In this document: positions 8,057-16,184 of the stretch, one piece after another
Position numbering within the stretch: position 1 is the stretch's first letter
Layout: each line of letters begins with the position of its first letter
Assembly: GCA_015233115.1 (NCBI GenBank)
Contig: JADFYJ010000016.1
Span: forward strand, 499 to 61,481
Length of the DNA: 60,983 bases
DNA from: Candidatus Omnitrophota bacterium
GTDB taxonomy: Bacteria > Omnitrophota > Gorgyraeia > Zapsychrales > Zapsychraceae
Reading direction: 5' to 3'
The notes under the pieces: model-generated
Told to the model about the DNA's origin: nothing
Seen by the model: the letters and a program-made list of their open reading frames with translations, nothing else
Databases searched by the model: none
Program-made: the position numbers and the translations under genes

Positions 8057-9388
8057 TTATATTTTTATTTTCTTAACATTAATATATTCGATATATTTCA
8101 AAGAATTTTCCATCAATTCATCGTCCGTCTCTCCGGTTTTATCAGGCGTTAAACCCTCGAAACTAAAGGGGATTCCGTCCGCGTGATATCCGCGCGCTGT
8201 AATTAAAAGCAGCATAGAGCCATCATCCAAGTTAAACATACTTTTTAACATTACCTGACCCGCGGAATTGGCTCCCATGAGTACAGCTCTGCCTTTTCGC
8301 TGTAAAATTCCAGAAAATAATTCTGAAGCACTGCCGGATTGTTTGTTGATCCATATCACCAGCGGCCCATGATACTTAAAACGCTCCGGGATAACCGGCA
8401 CGTCCATAATGCCAGGCTCAAAACCTTTTTTATGAAAATACGCGAATTGATCGCCTCCGGGCAGAAAAAACGAAGAAATTTCCCGGGCAGAAAGCGGCGG
8501 GCCGCCCGGATTATTCCGCATATCAAGGATCAAACCTTTAATCTCCCCTTTTTGGCGGAAATATTCCATAAATCTCAGCATGTCTTCTGATGTCATACGG
8601 TTAAAATTTTCGACTTTAAGCCCATAAACTTGGGGCAAAATCGTCGGAAACGGAAACACCGTTTGCTTAAAATATTCCTGGCTTTTAACTTTAATCTGTT
8701 TGCATTGCTGATCTGCCGCGCATTGATAATCGATTCTCACTTCACTATTAATCAATGGATTTAAAAAATCATGTATTTTCGCATCTTCCAATCCGCTGAC
8801 TTTTTGGGTTTCCAACGCGAGAATCATATCCTGCTCCCGCAAGCCTTTGATGTAAGAATCAGAACGCGGCTCAATCTTATCCACCACATAACCTTGCGGT
8901 GTTTTATGGCCTTCGATCCCAATGTCAATTCTCTGGCCTAAAGCTGTTTGTTTATATTCTTTGGCAGGCGCCGGAGGGAACAAAGCAGAAAATATGTCTT
9001 CCTTGCTCTTTAAAAAATCCACTAAAAACGCAGCACTGCGCCATTTAATAAAATCAATAGACTTACCGGTTTCTTTTAACTGCGCGTAAATTTTCTTATT
9101 AAAAACTCCCACAAAACGGTCAAATTCTTCCTGCTTAACCGGCTGGTAATAATTATCTTGCATTACTTTATAAATCTGTTCAAAAAAAGCGATATAGTTT
9201 TTATAGGCAGGATCAGACATAAGCGGATTAACTGATTCTTTGGATTTCTGAGCCGAAATGACTGGCGAAGGCGCTTTTTTAACTGCTTTTGTTCCAGCCG
9301 CTTCGCTTCCTGACGAAAACAAGAATGGAATTAAAACTGTCAGAAATAAGATAGATAATTTTTGATTCATATATTCAAAACGTTTCAC
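8057..9388 (-). CDS. S41-family (CtpA-like) periplasmic protease with PDZ domain
   Basis: 443 residues. The listed start is a GTG at 9388; the ATG at 9370 (MNQKLSILFLTVLI) begins directly at the signal peptide and is a good alternative. A PDZ domain lies at about 155-235 (GIEGHKTPQGYVVDKIEP, then LREQDMILALETQKVSG). The S41 core runs from about 255: LRNNPGGPPL-type motif (here LDMRNNPGGPP) near 288 and the nucleophile in NKQSGSASELFSG near 345. The position of the dyad lysine in the usual FGKG motif reads SAGQVMLK: Gln replaces Lys, with a Lys four residues on. The protein may use a tricorn-like triad or be altered in activity. It probably trims envelope proteins. Confidence 0.85.
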   Translation of the reverse strand: MKRFEYMNQKLSILFLTVLIPFLFSSGSEAAGTKAVKKAPSPVISAQKSKESVNPLMSDPAYKNYIAFFEQIYKVMQDNYYQPVKQEEFDRFVGVFNKKIYAQLKETGKSIDFIKWRSAAFLVDFLKSKEDIFSALFPPAPAKEYKQTALGQRIDIGIEGHKTPQGYVVDKIEPRSDSYIKGLREQDMILALETQKVSGLEDAKIHDFLNPLINSEVRIDYQCAADQQCKQIKVKSQEYFKQTVFPFPTILPQVYGLKVENFNRMTSEDMLRFMEYFRQKGEIKGLILDMRNNPGGPPLSAREISSFFLPGGDQFAYFHKKGFEPGIMDVPVIPERFKYHGPLVIWINKQSGSASELFSGILQRKGRAVLMGANSAGQVMLKSMFNLDDGSMLLLITARGYHADGIPFSFEGLTPDKTGETDDELMENSLKYIEYINVKKIKI

Positions 9389-9474
9389 AAATTGGTCTAA
9401 TCAGATTTAATATAAGATTATACCTATATTCTTATTAAAGAGAACAATTTTTTATAATTGTTGAAAATATTTAT

Positions 9475-10182
9475 TTAAGGAAGCTTTCTGGTAAGAAATT
9501 GTTGTAATAACTGATTCTCAAGACCAAAAACTTGATCTATGGTTTGAATGGCACTAAACTCTTGCGCCATAAGGCGTTTGAATTCTATTACAGAAATAGG
9601 GATATTGCTAACAAAATCAGTATGCGGACGGTTTTGGCGATATGAGGGGATGTCTTTGGGCATTTTTAGATATTGGGGAATTTGGTTTAAATCAAAGTCA
9701 TAGAGAATTGTGCCGTGATGCAGAATGAAATGGCGGCCACGTTTTTGGGCGTTACCGGAAAATTTTTTCTCAGAATCAAGCAAAGCAATATCGGAAATGG
9801 GGAAATATTGGCAGGGACAGCCAAATTGGCTGATAACTTTAACGACTTTATTTAAAATAAAATCATAAGACTTTCGAATATCAGGTAGTTTTGCGTCTAA
9901 ATTTTTGGGCAAAATCAAAGAATAATTTAAGCACCCGGGGCCTTGAACGACTGTACCTCCGCCGGAGGCGCGGCGCAAAACCGGTATCTGATCTTTTTGC
10001 GCGGCTATGAGGTCAATATCCTGTTCAGGCTTTCCGATACGGCCCAAAACGATAAAATAAACCGAGGATTCCCAGAAACGCAAGCAGGCTTCGCCTTGGC
10101 CTGATTCTGCCAGGGACCATAAAACCTCATCAAATAAGATATTTTCCTGGGGAGATTGAAAAGAAATATCGCGAACAATCAT
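9475..10182 (-). CDS. Lipoate/octanoate-protein ligase (LplA/LipM family)
   Basis: 235 residues, a biotin/lipoate A/B ligase fold. Key motifs are PVLRRASGGGTVVQGPG near 67-83 (the RRxSGGG lipoyl-AMP binding loop), YDFILNKVVKVISQFG near 105, and SGNAQKRGRHFILHHGTIL near 140, where the Lys corresponds to the catalytic lysine of LplA/LipM. It attaches lipoate or octanoate to the lysine of lipoyl domains; its probable partner is GcvH, encoded 3 kb upstream on the same strand. The gene lies 15 bases after gcvPB and ends the gcv cluster. LplA lacking its C-terminal accessory domain and LipM are both about this length, so ligase versus octanoyltransferase is open. Confidence 0.88.
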   Translation of the reverse strand: MIVRDISFQSPQENILFDEVLWSLAESGQGEACLRFWESSVYFIVLGRIGKPEQDIDLIAAQKDQIPVLRRASGGGTVVQGPGCLNYSLILPKNLDAKLPDIRKSYDFILNKVVKVISQFGCPCQYFPISDIALLDSEKKFSGNAQKRGRHFILHHGTILYDFDLNQIPQYLKMPKDIPSYRQNRPHTDFVSNIPISVIEFKRLMAQEFSAIQTIDQVFGLENQLLQQFLTRKLP

Positions 10183-10197
10183 AACATTGTCAGGGAA

Positions 10198-11661
10198 TTA
10201 ACCCCGATAACAGGTATTGATGTCTTTAGCTGCCTTAACTTCGTCCGGACGGGAAATGGGCATGGTTTTGGGCATGTCATGAAAACTTTCCGGAGCTGTC
10301 TTGGATAATTCGTCCGCTTTGATCATAACCTGAATAAATTCGTCGATACTCTGCTTTGATTCAGTTTCTGTCGGTTCGACCATGATCGCTTCTTTGACGG
10401 TCATCGGGAAGTAAACGGTCGGAGGATGATAGCCTTTATCAATCAAAAATTTAGCCACATCAATTGCGTGGACACCACGGGCAACTTGCTTTTCAGCAGA
10501 AAACACGACTTCGTGCATGCAAATGCGATCATACGGGACTGTATAATAATCTTTTAAACACGCGCGGATGTAATTGGCGTTTAAAACCGCGTGGTCGCTG
10601 GTTTGTTTCAAGCCATCTCCGCCGAGGATCAAGGTATAGGCAAAAGCTTTTAATAAAACGCTAAAGTTGCCGTAAAATGAAGAAATATATCCGACAGATT
10701 GCGGATAATCGTAATTTAACGCGAAACTTCCATCCGCACGTTTAATAACCCGTGATATTGGTAGAAAAGGCAATAAACGGTCGCTGACCCCAACCGGACC
10801 GGATCCAGGCCCGCCTCCCCCATGCGGGGCGGAAAAAGTTTTATGGATATTAATGTGCATAACATCAAAGCCGACATCTCCGGGACGGCAGCGTCCTAAA
10901 ATAGCATTCAAATTCGCGCCGTCGTAATACATTAATCCGTCGACAGCGTGAATAATCTCCGCGATTTTATCAATATCAGAATGGAAAATACCGTGCGTGT
11001 CCGGACAAGTCAACATTAAACCTGCCACATCATTATTCACTTTGGATTTAAGATCATCAAGATCCAAAATTCCCTGCGGCGTGGTTTTAACAGAAAGGAT
11101 TTCATAACCTACAATCGAAGCTGTCGCAGGATTCGTTCCATGCGCCGCATCCGGCACAATAATATATTTTTTCTTATTCCCTTTGGCCCTATGATACGCG
11201 GCAATCATCATGACACCGGCTAGTTCGCCGTGCGCGCCTGCCAAAGGCTGAAGGGTAAAAGCTTTCATGCCTGTAATTTCACAGAGCCATTCTTCCATTT
11301 CAAACAAAACCTGTAAAGCGCCTTGCGTAAATTTCTCTCCTTGAAGAAGCTGGGGTAATAAAGGATGCAGATCTGTAAACCCGGACAATTGAGCGATCTT
11401 CTCAGTAATGCGCGGATTGTATTTCATGGTACAGGAACCCAGAGGATAAAAATTCGTATCCACCGAATAATTGAGACGGGACAATAAAGTAAAATGACGA
11501 ACGACATCCAGTTCAGACACTTCCGGCCAATTGCATTCGCTTTTACGCATAAAAGCTTGCGGAATCGGGGCATGCGCATCCACACCCACAGGCGGATTCA
11601 CATAGCCTCTACGGCCTTTGACGCTTTTATTAAAAATTAAGTCTACAGGTTGATTTAGCAT
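10198..11661 (-). CDS. gcvPB: Glycine dehydrogenase (decarboxylating) subunit 2
   Basis: 487 residues, the usual length for the C-terminal half of split P-protein. The PLP-lysine motif HINIHKTFSAPHGGGGPGSG lies near 265-285, and PLGSCTMKYNPRI near 70 is diagnostic. With GcvPA it decarboxylates glycine and transfers the aminomethyl group to lipoyl-GcvH. The reading frame starts at an ATG with the family N-terminus MLNQPVDLIFNKSVKGRRG. It is separated from gcvPA by 259 bases holding a dispersed repeat, instead of being directly joined as is usual. The lipoate ligase gene follows. Confidence 0.97.
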   Translation of the reverse strand: MLNQPVDLIFNKSVKGRRGYVNPPVGVDAHAPIPQAFMRKSECNWPEVSELDVVRHFTLLSRLNYSVDTNFYPLGSCTMKYNPRITEKIAQLSGFTDLHPLLPQLLQGEKFTQGALQVLFEMEEWLCEITGMKAFTLQPLAGAHGELAGVMMIAAYHRAKGNKKKYIIVPDAAHGTNPATASIVGYEILSVKTTPQGILDLDDLKSKVNNDVAGLMLTCPDTHGIFHSDIDKIAEIIHAVDGLMYYDGANLNAILGRCRPGDVGFDVMHINIHKTFSAPHGGGGPGSGPVGVSDRLLPFLPISRVIKRADGSFALNYDYPQSVGYISSFYGNFSVLLKAFAYTLILGGDGLKQTSDHAVLNANYIRACLKDYYTVPYDRICMHEVVFSAEKQVARGVHAIDVAKFLIDKGYHPPTVYFPMTVKEAIMVEPTETESKQSIDEFIQVMIKADELSKTAPESFHDMPKTMPISRPDEVKAAKDINTCYRG

Positions 11662-11763
11662 ATATATTTGTCCATTTAAGTACGCCGCTCGCAGGAGCTC
11701 CCGGCACTACTCGGACATTACGTCCTCGGTCGCCGTGTAATTATCTCTTCGCGTTAATTTTCA
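11662..11763. other. GC-rich gap segment between gcvPA and gcvPB beside the repeat
   Basis: About 100 bases upstream of gcvPB that are not part of the shared repeat. It holds short palindromes (GGAGCTCC; GGAC-ATTAC-GTCC) but no reading frame or clear promoter. I see no function for it. Confidence 0.35.
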
Positions 11764-11921
11764 AACCGCGTGCCCATACACAAGGTTTGTGTTTAAACCG
11801 AATCCCAGAGCGAGTTTCCTTGGCGGTTCGGTCGTCATCCCAACTTCATCATGCCATCGCTTCGCCAAGGTTGTTTGAGCGAAAGATTTGGTTTAAATGC
11901 AAACCGCCCTACCGCGCGCTT
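11764..11921 (-). repeat. Stop-codon-adjacent structured repeat, copy 1 (long central loop)
   Basis: Copy 1 of a three-copy family. On the plus strand it begins AACCGCGTGCCCATACACAA and ends CCGCGCGCTT, abutting the TGA of gcvPA. Long inverted arms carry GTTTAAACCGAATCC and GGATTTGGTTTAAATGC-like blocks (here AGATTTGGTTTAAATGC). The centre is a CCTTGGCG/CGCCAAGG stem with a loop of more than 30 bases, larger than in the other two copies. On the gcvPA transcript it forms a long imperfect hairpin in the gcvPA-gcvPB gap. Confidence 0.8.
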
Positions 11922-13261
11922 CATGATACCAAGACTGCTGCTAATGCTTTTGTATAGGCGTCAATTTCTGCTTTGGTTCTTTTTTCAGTTACGGCAATAA
12001 TCATGTAATTATCCATACCCGGATAATAACGGCTCAACGGGAAACCAGCGGCGAAACCTTTTTTGATCATGGCTTCGACCACAGTTGACGCGTCTTTGGG
12101 CAAACAGACGGTAAATTCATTGAATGTCGGAGAACTGCGTTTGACTTGTACGCCTTTGATTTTTTCCAGACATTGCTTCATATATTCGGCTTTATCCGCG
12201 TTAATTCTCGCCAGCTCTTTAAATCCTTCTTTCCCAACCAAAGACATAAAAATCACAGCCTGAAGCGCGCACAAGGCCACATTGGTGCAAATATTTGATG
12301 TGGCTTTTTCCCGGCGGATATGTTGTTCTCTCGCCTGCAAAGTATTCACGTAGCAGCGCCGTCCTTCTTTATCCACAGTCTGTCCGACAATACGTCCGGG
12401 CATCTTTCTGACAAATTCTTTACGTGTGGCCATAAATCCTAAATACGGCCCGCCAAAATTTAAAGCCAAACCTAAACTCTGCCCTTCACCCGTCACAATA
12501 TCCACACCCATTTCACCCGGGGTTTTTAAAAGACCCAAAGAAATCGGGTACACGCTTTCCACGACCAGCGCGCCAGCTTGATGCGCCAGGTCAACAATAT
12601 CAGAATAATCATCAATCGCGCCAAAAAAATTCGGGTTCTGCACCACGACAGCAGCGGTATTTTTATCCAATAAATTTTTGATAGCTGAACGGCTGGCCTG
12701 TCCATGCACCACCGGAGTTTCCACAAATTCAAAATGCAAATTCGTCGTATACGAGCGGATGATTTTTTTATAAATCGGGCTCACTCCGCCGTCAACCAGA
12801 ACCTTTTTACGGTTTGTGGTTCGGATGGCCATCATAACAGCTTCATACAATGCTGTCCCGCCTTCATACAAGGATGCGTTCGCCACTTCCATGTCGGTCA
12901 TCGCACAGATCGCGCTTTGATATTCGAATAAAGCTTGTAATGTCCCCTGCGAGCATTCCGGTTGGTACGGTGTATACGCGGTAAAGAATTCACCCCGGGA
13001 TGTTAATGCGGCAACGACCGCCGGGACATAATGATCATAAAATCCTCCACCGATAAAAGGAACGAGCTGACTAGAATTCTTGGCCGCTAAGGTTTTCAAA
13101 TATTCCAGGACTTCAAACTCAGACTTGCCCTGAGGCAAATTAAACGATTTTGGACGATGTTGCGTTTTAATATCCACAAAAAGATCATCGATGCTTTTGA
13201 CACCGATTTTTTGCAACATTTTCTGCACATCTTCCGCTGTATTGGAAATGTATGGATTCAA
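11921..13261 (-). CDS. gcvPA: Glycine dehydrogenase (decarboxylating) subunit 1
   Basis: 446 residues, normal for the N-terminal half of split P-protein. The start is TTG at 13261. The N-terminus YISNTAEDVQKMLQKIGV is conserved in the family, so no later ATG would keep it; a rare start codon is therefore used. Motifs include PFIGGGFYDHYVPAVV, FFTAYTPYQPECSQGTLQ and ALFEYQSAICAMTDMEVANAS. It pairs with GcvPB to form the P-protein. It follows gcvH by 11 bases, and a structured repeat begins immediately after its stop codon. Confidence 0.97.
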   Translation of the reverse strand: MNPYISNTAEDVQKMLQKIGVKSIDDLFVDIKTQHRPKSFNLPQGKSEFEVLEYLKTLAAKNSSQLVPFIGGGFYDHYVPAVVAALTSRGEFFTAYTPYQPECSQGTLQALFEYQSAICAMTDMEVANASLYEGGTALYEAVMMAIRTTNRKKVLVDGGVSPIYKKIIRSYTTNLHFEFVETPVVHGQASRSAIKNLLDKNTAAVVVQNPNFFGAIDDYSDIVDLAHQAGALVVESVYPISLGLLKTPGEMGVDIVTGEGQSLGLALNFGGPYLGFMATRKEFVRKMPGRIVGQTVDKEGRRCYVNTLQAREQHIRREKATSNICTNVALCALQAVIFMSLVGKEGFKELARINADKAEYMKQCLEKIKGVQVKRSSPTFNEFTVCLPKDASTVVEAMIKKGFAAGFPLSRYYPGMDNYMIIAVTEKRTKAEIDAYTKALAAVLVS

Positions 13262-13272
13262 GGATAACTTTC

Positions 13273-13665
13273 TTATTCTTCTTTTTCTGCTTCCAGGAAA
13301 CTTTGGTATTCTTCGGCGTTCATGAGATTGCCGAGCTGATCCAAATCAGCGGCAACGATCTTCGCGATCCAGCCCCGTTCATACGGCGAACGGTTGATCA
13401 ATCCCGGATCAGAATCCAAATTGTGGTTCACATCCACGATGCGGCCGCCGAGCGGTGAAAAAATATCGCTGGCTGCTTTAACGGATTCGACTGAAGCGAG
13501 CTCTTCAAATTGTTCCACTTCAGTATCGACGGTAGGCAATTCCACAAACGTAATATCTCCCAATGATGACTGCGCGTAATCCGTGATTCCGACCATAGCC
13601 GATTCTTCTTCCATGCAAACCCATTCATGATCTTTCGTATAATAGTAATGTTCAATGATCTCCAT
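13273..13665 (-). CDS. gcvH: Glycine cleavage system H protein
   Basis: 130 residues. The lipoyl-lysine lies in ASVESVKAASDI near 60, in the ESVKA context typical of GcvH. YTKDHEWVCMEEESAMVGIT at the N-terminus and GDITFVELPTVDTEVEQ are also diagnostic. It shuttles the aminomethyl group between P-, T- and L-proteins on its lipoyl arm. The gene lies 30 bases after gcvT and 11 bases before gcvPA in one operon. No lpd/gcvL gene is in the window. Confidence 0.97.
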   Translation of the reverse strand: MEIIEHYYYTKDHEWVCMEEESAMVGITDYAQSSLGDITFVELPTVDTEVEQFEELASVESVKAASDIFSPLGGRIVDVNHNLDSDPGLINRSPYERGWIAKIVAADLDQLGNLMNAEEYQSFLEAEKEE

Positions 13666-13695
13666 TGTTTCCCTTTCTTCTTACCACCATATTCC

Positions 13696-14790
13696 CTATA
13701 ATTTTAATGAACCTTTTTTATAAAATATCCGACTTGAAACAATGGCCGGGTTTTTTGATTTTTCATCGCCGAAAAATATTGTCTGCCCTTGTTCCCCGTA
13801 ACCGGTATTCACAAATCCTAGTCCAATACCTTTGGTTAATGCCGGCGAAAAACTGCCGCTGGTCACCACACCGATTAAAGAACCATCCTCAGAAAATAAT
13901 TTTTGTTCTGCCCGGGGAGAACGACGATCCAAAGCCGTAAAACCAACCACCTTTTCCTTAATGCCACCCACTTGTTGCGCTAAAAGCGCGTGTTTCCCTA
14001 TAAAATCCTTATCAAAATTGACAAACCTTGTCAAGCTTGATTCTAACGGAGTTTTTTTCTCGTTTAATTCATGACCGTATAAACTGTAGCCCACCTCGAG
14101 CCTCAAGACATCGCGCGCTCCTAAACCCGCGGGTTTTACGCGGGAGTCTTTCAACAGCGCTTTCCAAAAATCCGCGGCTTTGGACCATGGCATATAAATT
14201 TCATAACCTAATTCGCCCGTATAACCGGTGCGGCTGATGAGGACTTCTTCCTCTAAAAAACGGAACATGCCGAAAGAATAAAATTCTAATTTTTCTATAC
14301 CGGGCACCATTTGTTTTAAAACATCCCTCGACAACGGGCCTTGAATATCAATTTTTCCGGTCTGGGAGGACAGGTCTTTAAACTGCGCTTTAGCTGACAA
14401 ATGCGCGCGGAAATGCGCCGCGTCTTTTTCTGTAGTCGAGGCATTCACGACGATAAACCATTCCTGCTGAGCTTTGCGGAAGACAATGAGGTCATCCATG
14501 ATCCCGCCGTGTTCGTTGAGCATGCAGCCATAACGGCAAGTCCCCACTGGCATATCAATTATTTTTTGCGTGACTAAATGATCTAATCCGCTTTCAACGG
14601 CATCGCCGGTTACCAAAAATTCGCCCATATGGCAAATATCAAAAATAGCCGCGCCTTGGCGGGCATAGTCATATTCTTTTAAAATGCCGTCATACTGCAC
14701 CGGCATATCCCATCCGCCAAAAGGAACCATTTTCGCTTTTAAGGCGAGGTGTTCTTCATAAATTGGAGTTCGTTTTAGATTTGTGTCCAT
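13696..14790 (-). CDS. gcvT: Glycine cleavage system T protein (aminomethyltransferase)
   Basis: 364 residues. Family motifs are [18 protein letters not shown] near 20, [17 protein letters not shown] near 47, [18 protein letters not shown] near 190 and [18 protein letters not shown] near 223. It takes the aminomethyl group from GcvH, releases ammonia and makes 5,10-methylene-tetrahydrofolate. It is the first gene of the gcvT-gcvH-gcvPA-gcvPB-ligase run. The upstream 130 bases hold a MITE-like palindrome, with no recognisable glycine riboswitch. Confidence 0.97.
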   Translation of the reverse strand: MDTNLKRTPIYEEHLALKAKMVPFGGWDMPVQYDGILKEYDYARQGAAIFDICHMGEFLVTGDAVESGLDHLVTQKIIDMPVGTCRYGCMLNEHGGIMDDLIVFRKAQQEWFIVVNASTTEKDAAHFRAHLSAKAQFKDLSSQTGKIDIQGPLSRDVLKQMVPGIEKLEFYSFGMFRFLEEEVLISRTGYTGELGYEIYMPWSKAADFWKALLKDSRVKPAGLGARDVLRLEVGYSLYGHELNEKKTPLESSLTRFVNFDKDFIGKHALLAQQVGGIKEKVVGFTALDRRSPRAEQKLFSEDGSLIGVVTSGSFSPALTKGIGLGFVNTGYGEQGQTIFFGDEKSKNPAIVSSRIFYKKGSLKL

Positions 14791-14813
14791 AAAATTAAAA
14801 TTTATAAAATGTT

Positions 14814-14922
14814 TAAAAAATGGTGTCAGACCTCGACTTGAAACAATTTGCTCGAAATAAAAAAATATAGCTGGTTAACTGCCGACCGCCCATTCTCAGT
14901 CGAGTTCAGACACCATTTTTAA
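14814..14922. repeat. MITE/REP-like palindromic element
   Basis: About 109 bases with terminal inverted arms: the left reads AAATGGTGTCAGACCTCGAC (near 14818-14837) and the right TCAGTCGAGTTCAGACACCA (14896-14915), near-perfect reverse complements, both flanked by A/T runs. The interior is AT-rich with no reading frame. GGTGTCAGACACC-like ends are typical of REP-type elements mobilised in trans by Y1 (IS200-like) transposases. It sits between tRNA-Arg and gcvT. Confidence 0.7.
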
Positions 14923-14924
14923 TA

Positions 14925-14998
14925 CGCGCCTAGAGGGAGTCGAACCCCCGACACCTGATTCCGAAGACCAGTGCTCTATCCAACTGAGCTATAGGCGC
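14925..14998 (-). tRNA. tRNA-Arg(UCG)
   Basis: The minus strand folds into a full cloverleaf. The acceptor stem GCGCCTA pairs with TAGGCGC, the D arm is GCTCAGTTGGATAGAGC, and the anticodon arm CTGGT-CTTCGGA-ATCAG has anticodon TCG, reading CGA. The T arm carries GGTTCGACTCC. The discriminator base is G and CCA is not encoded. It stands alone between a MITE-like element and the isomerase gene. Confidence 0.95.
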
Positions 14999-15052
14999 AT
15001 AAAACGTTTTTATATTAAACCTATATTTTGAAATGTCAAAAAATAGAATAAA

Positions 15053-15955
15053 TTATTTTTTAAATCTCTGCACGGCTGACTTCATGTCTTCTGCGGATGA
15101 TGCTGTTGTTTCTATTACTTTAATGACATGCTTATCAAAAAATTTTATGAGCGGGCTCAAATCTAAGTCTCCGCTAAAGGGTACTTGATGATCCCGTTTT
15201 CCGGTCATCCCGTGCAAATGAACTCCGATTAAATATTTGCCATACGCTTCCAAAAAATCCAAATGATCTGTAATCCCCAGCCGGCTGTTCATCTCGGCAT
15301 GTCCCACATCGTGCCAATAACCCAGGCCTTTACGTTCAAACAAATTCAGGAACATTCCGATTTCCTGAAAATCCGGTATTTCCGTCGGATAATAGCGGGT
15401 TTCTAAGCCAACCTTGATTTTTTTTCTGAACGCATAATCCATGACGTCCGTTAAGCTTTCTTCAAGCGCAGCAATATACGGCTCACGATTTTTCTTCCTA
15501 AAATTTAAAATTCGCTTTCGCTCCTGATAAAATTCCGCAGAATCTTTTTGGCCATCCATATAAAGTTCGAATAATTTTTTGGATCGGATATCGTCAGAAT
15601 CAATCATGCCCGCATGTAAGACAATCGCTTTGGCCTTAAATTCTACAGCCGTATCAATGGTGTAACAGGTCCAGCCAACTGCTTTTTTACGCTCCCATTC
15701 ATCCAGCGCAGATAACCGATAGTAATTGGAAAGATGCCGCGGTGAAGGATCATCATCAGGAGTGGGACAAAAGTTGTGAACACTCGAAATCGCCAGCCCC
15801 AATTTCGGTAAAGTTTTATGAATTTGCTGTAAATGCGGACGGGACAAATGATAGTCCAATTCAATAGCATTAAAACCTAACTCCTTGACCTGAATCAGCC
15901 AGTCATGAATATCAATATCCGGCGAATAATTCCAGCATGAAGAAAGTGATAACAT
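15053..15955 (-). CDS. Sugar phosphate isomerase/epimerase-like TIM-barrel protein
   Basis: 300 residues, AP endonuclease family 2/xylose isomerase-like barrel. Likely metal ligands are visible on the strands: Glu in KVGLETRYYPTE near 183, His/Glu in YWHDVGHAEMNS near 215, His in IGVHLHGMTG near 248, and Glu in VIKVIETTASS near 285. SVHNFCPTPDDDPSP near 60 is a common feature of this subgroup. Substrate unknown; family members act on sugars, inositols or hydroxypyruvate. It is followed closely (by 3 bases or more) by no same-strand partner that defines a pathway. Confidence 0.82.
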   Translation of the reverse strand: MLSLSSCWNYSPDIDIHDWLIQVKELGFNAIELDYHLSRPHLQQIHKTLPKLGLAISSVHNFCPTPDDDPSPRHLSNYYRLSALDEWERKKAVGWTCYTIDTAVEFKAKAIVLHAGMIDSDDIRSKKLFELYMDGQKDSAEFYQERKRILNFRKKNREPYIAALEESLTDVMDYAFRKKIKVGLETRYYPTEIPDFQEIGMFLNLFERKGLGYWHDVGHAEMNSRLGITDHLDFLEAYGKYLIGVHLHGMTGKRDHQVPFSGDLDLSPLIKFFDKHVIKVIETTASSAEDMKSAVQRFKK

Positions 15956-15972
15956 GTTTTTTATCCCTGCGT

Positions 15973-16170
15973 TTATTTGTCTTTATCCAAATCTTCGACT
16001 ACTTTTTTTACTTCCAATTCCGCCTTTTCGATTTTCTCTTTACAGGTCTTAATCAATTTAACGGCTTCTTTCACATGAGCTGATAATTCATCCACATCAA
16101 CATTTTCATCTTCGATCCGTTCAATAATTTCGGTTAAACGGCTCATGGAATCTTTATACGTGTCTTTCAT
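15973..16170 (-). CDS. xseB: Exodeoxyribonuclease VII small subunit
   Basis: 65 residues from the ATG at 16170, chosen because AAGGAG lies six bases upstream. The helical hairpin matches the family: SRLTEIIERIEDENVDVDEL, then AVKLIKTCKEKIEKAELEV. It binds in several copies to the C-terminal helices of XseA. The gene lies 14 bases after xseA and on the same strand, as in most genomes. Confidence 0.93.
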   Translation of the reverse strand: MKDTYKDSMSRLTEIIERIEDENVDVDELSAHVKEAVKLIKTCKEKIEKAELEVKKVVEDLDKDK

Positions 16171-16184
16171 GTACAACTCCTTAT

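Noticed and set aside
14791-14924. Glycine riboswitch upstream of gcvT
   Set aside because: No tandem aptamer pattern or conserved core seen; the space is filled by a MITE-like palindrome.
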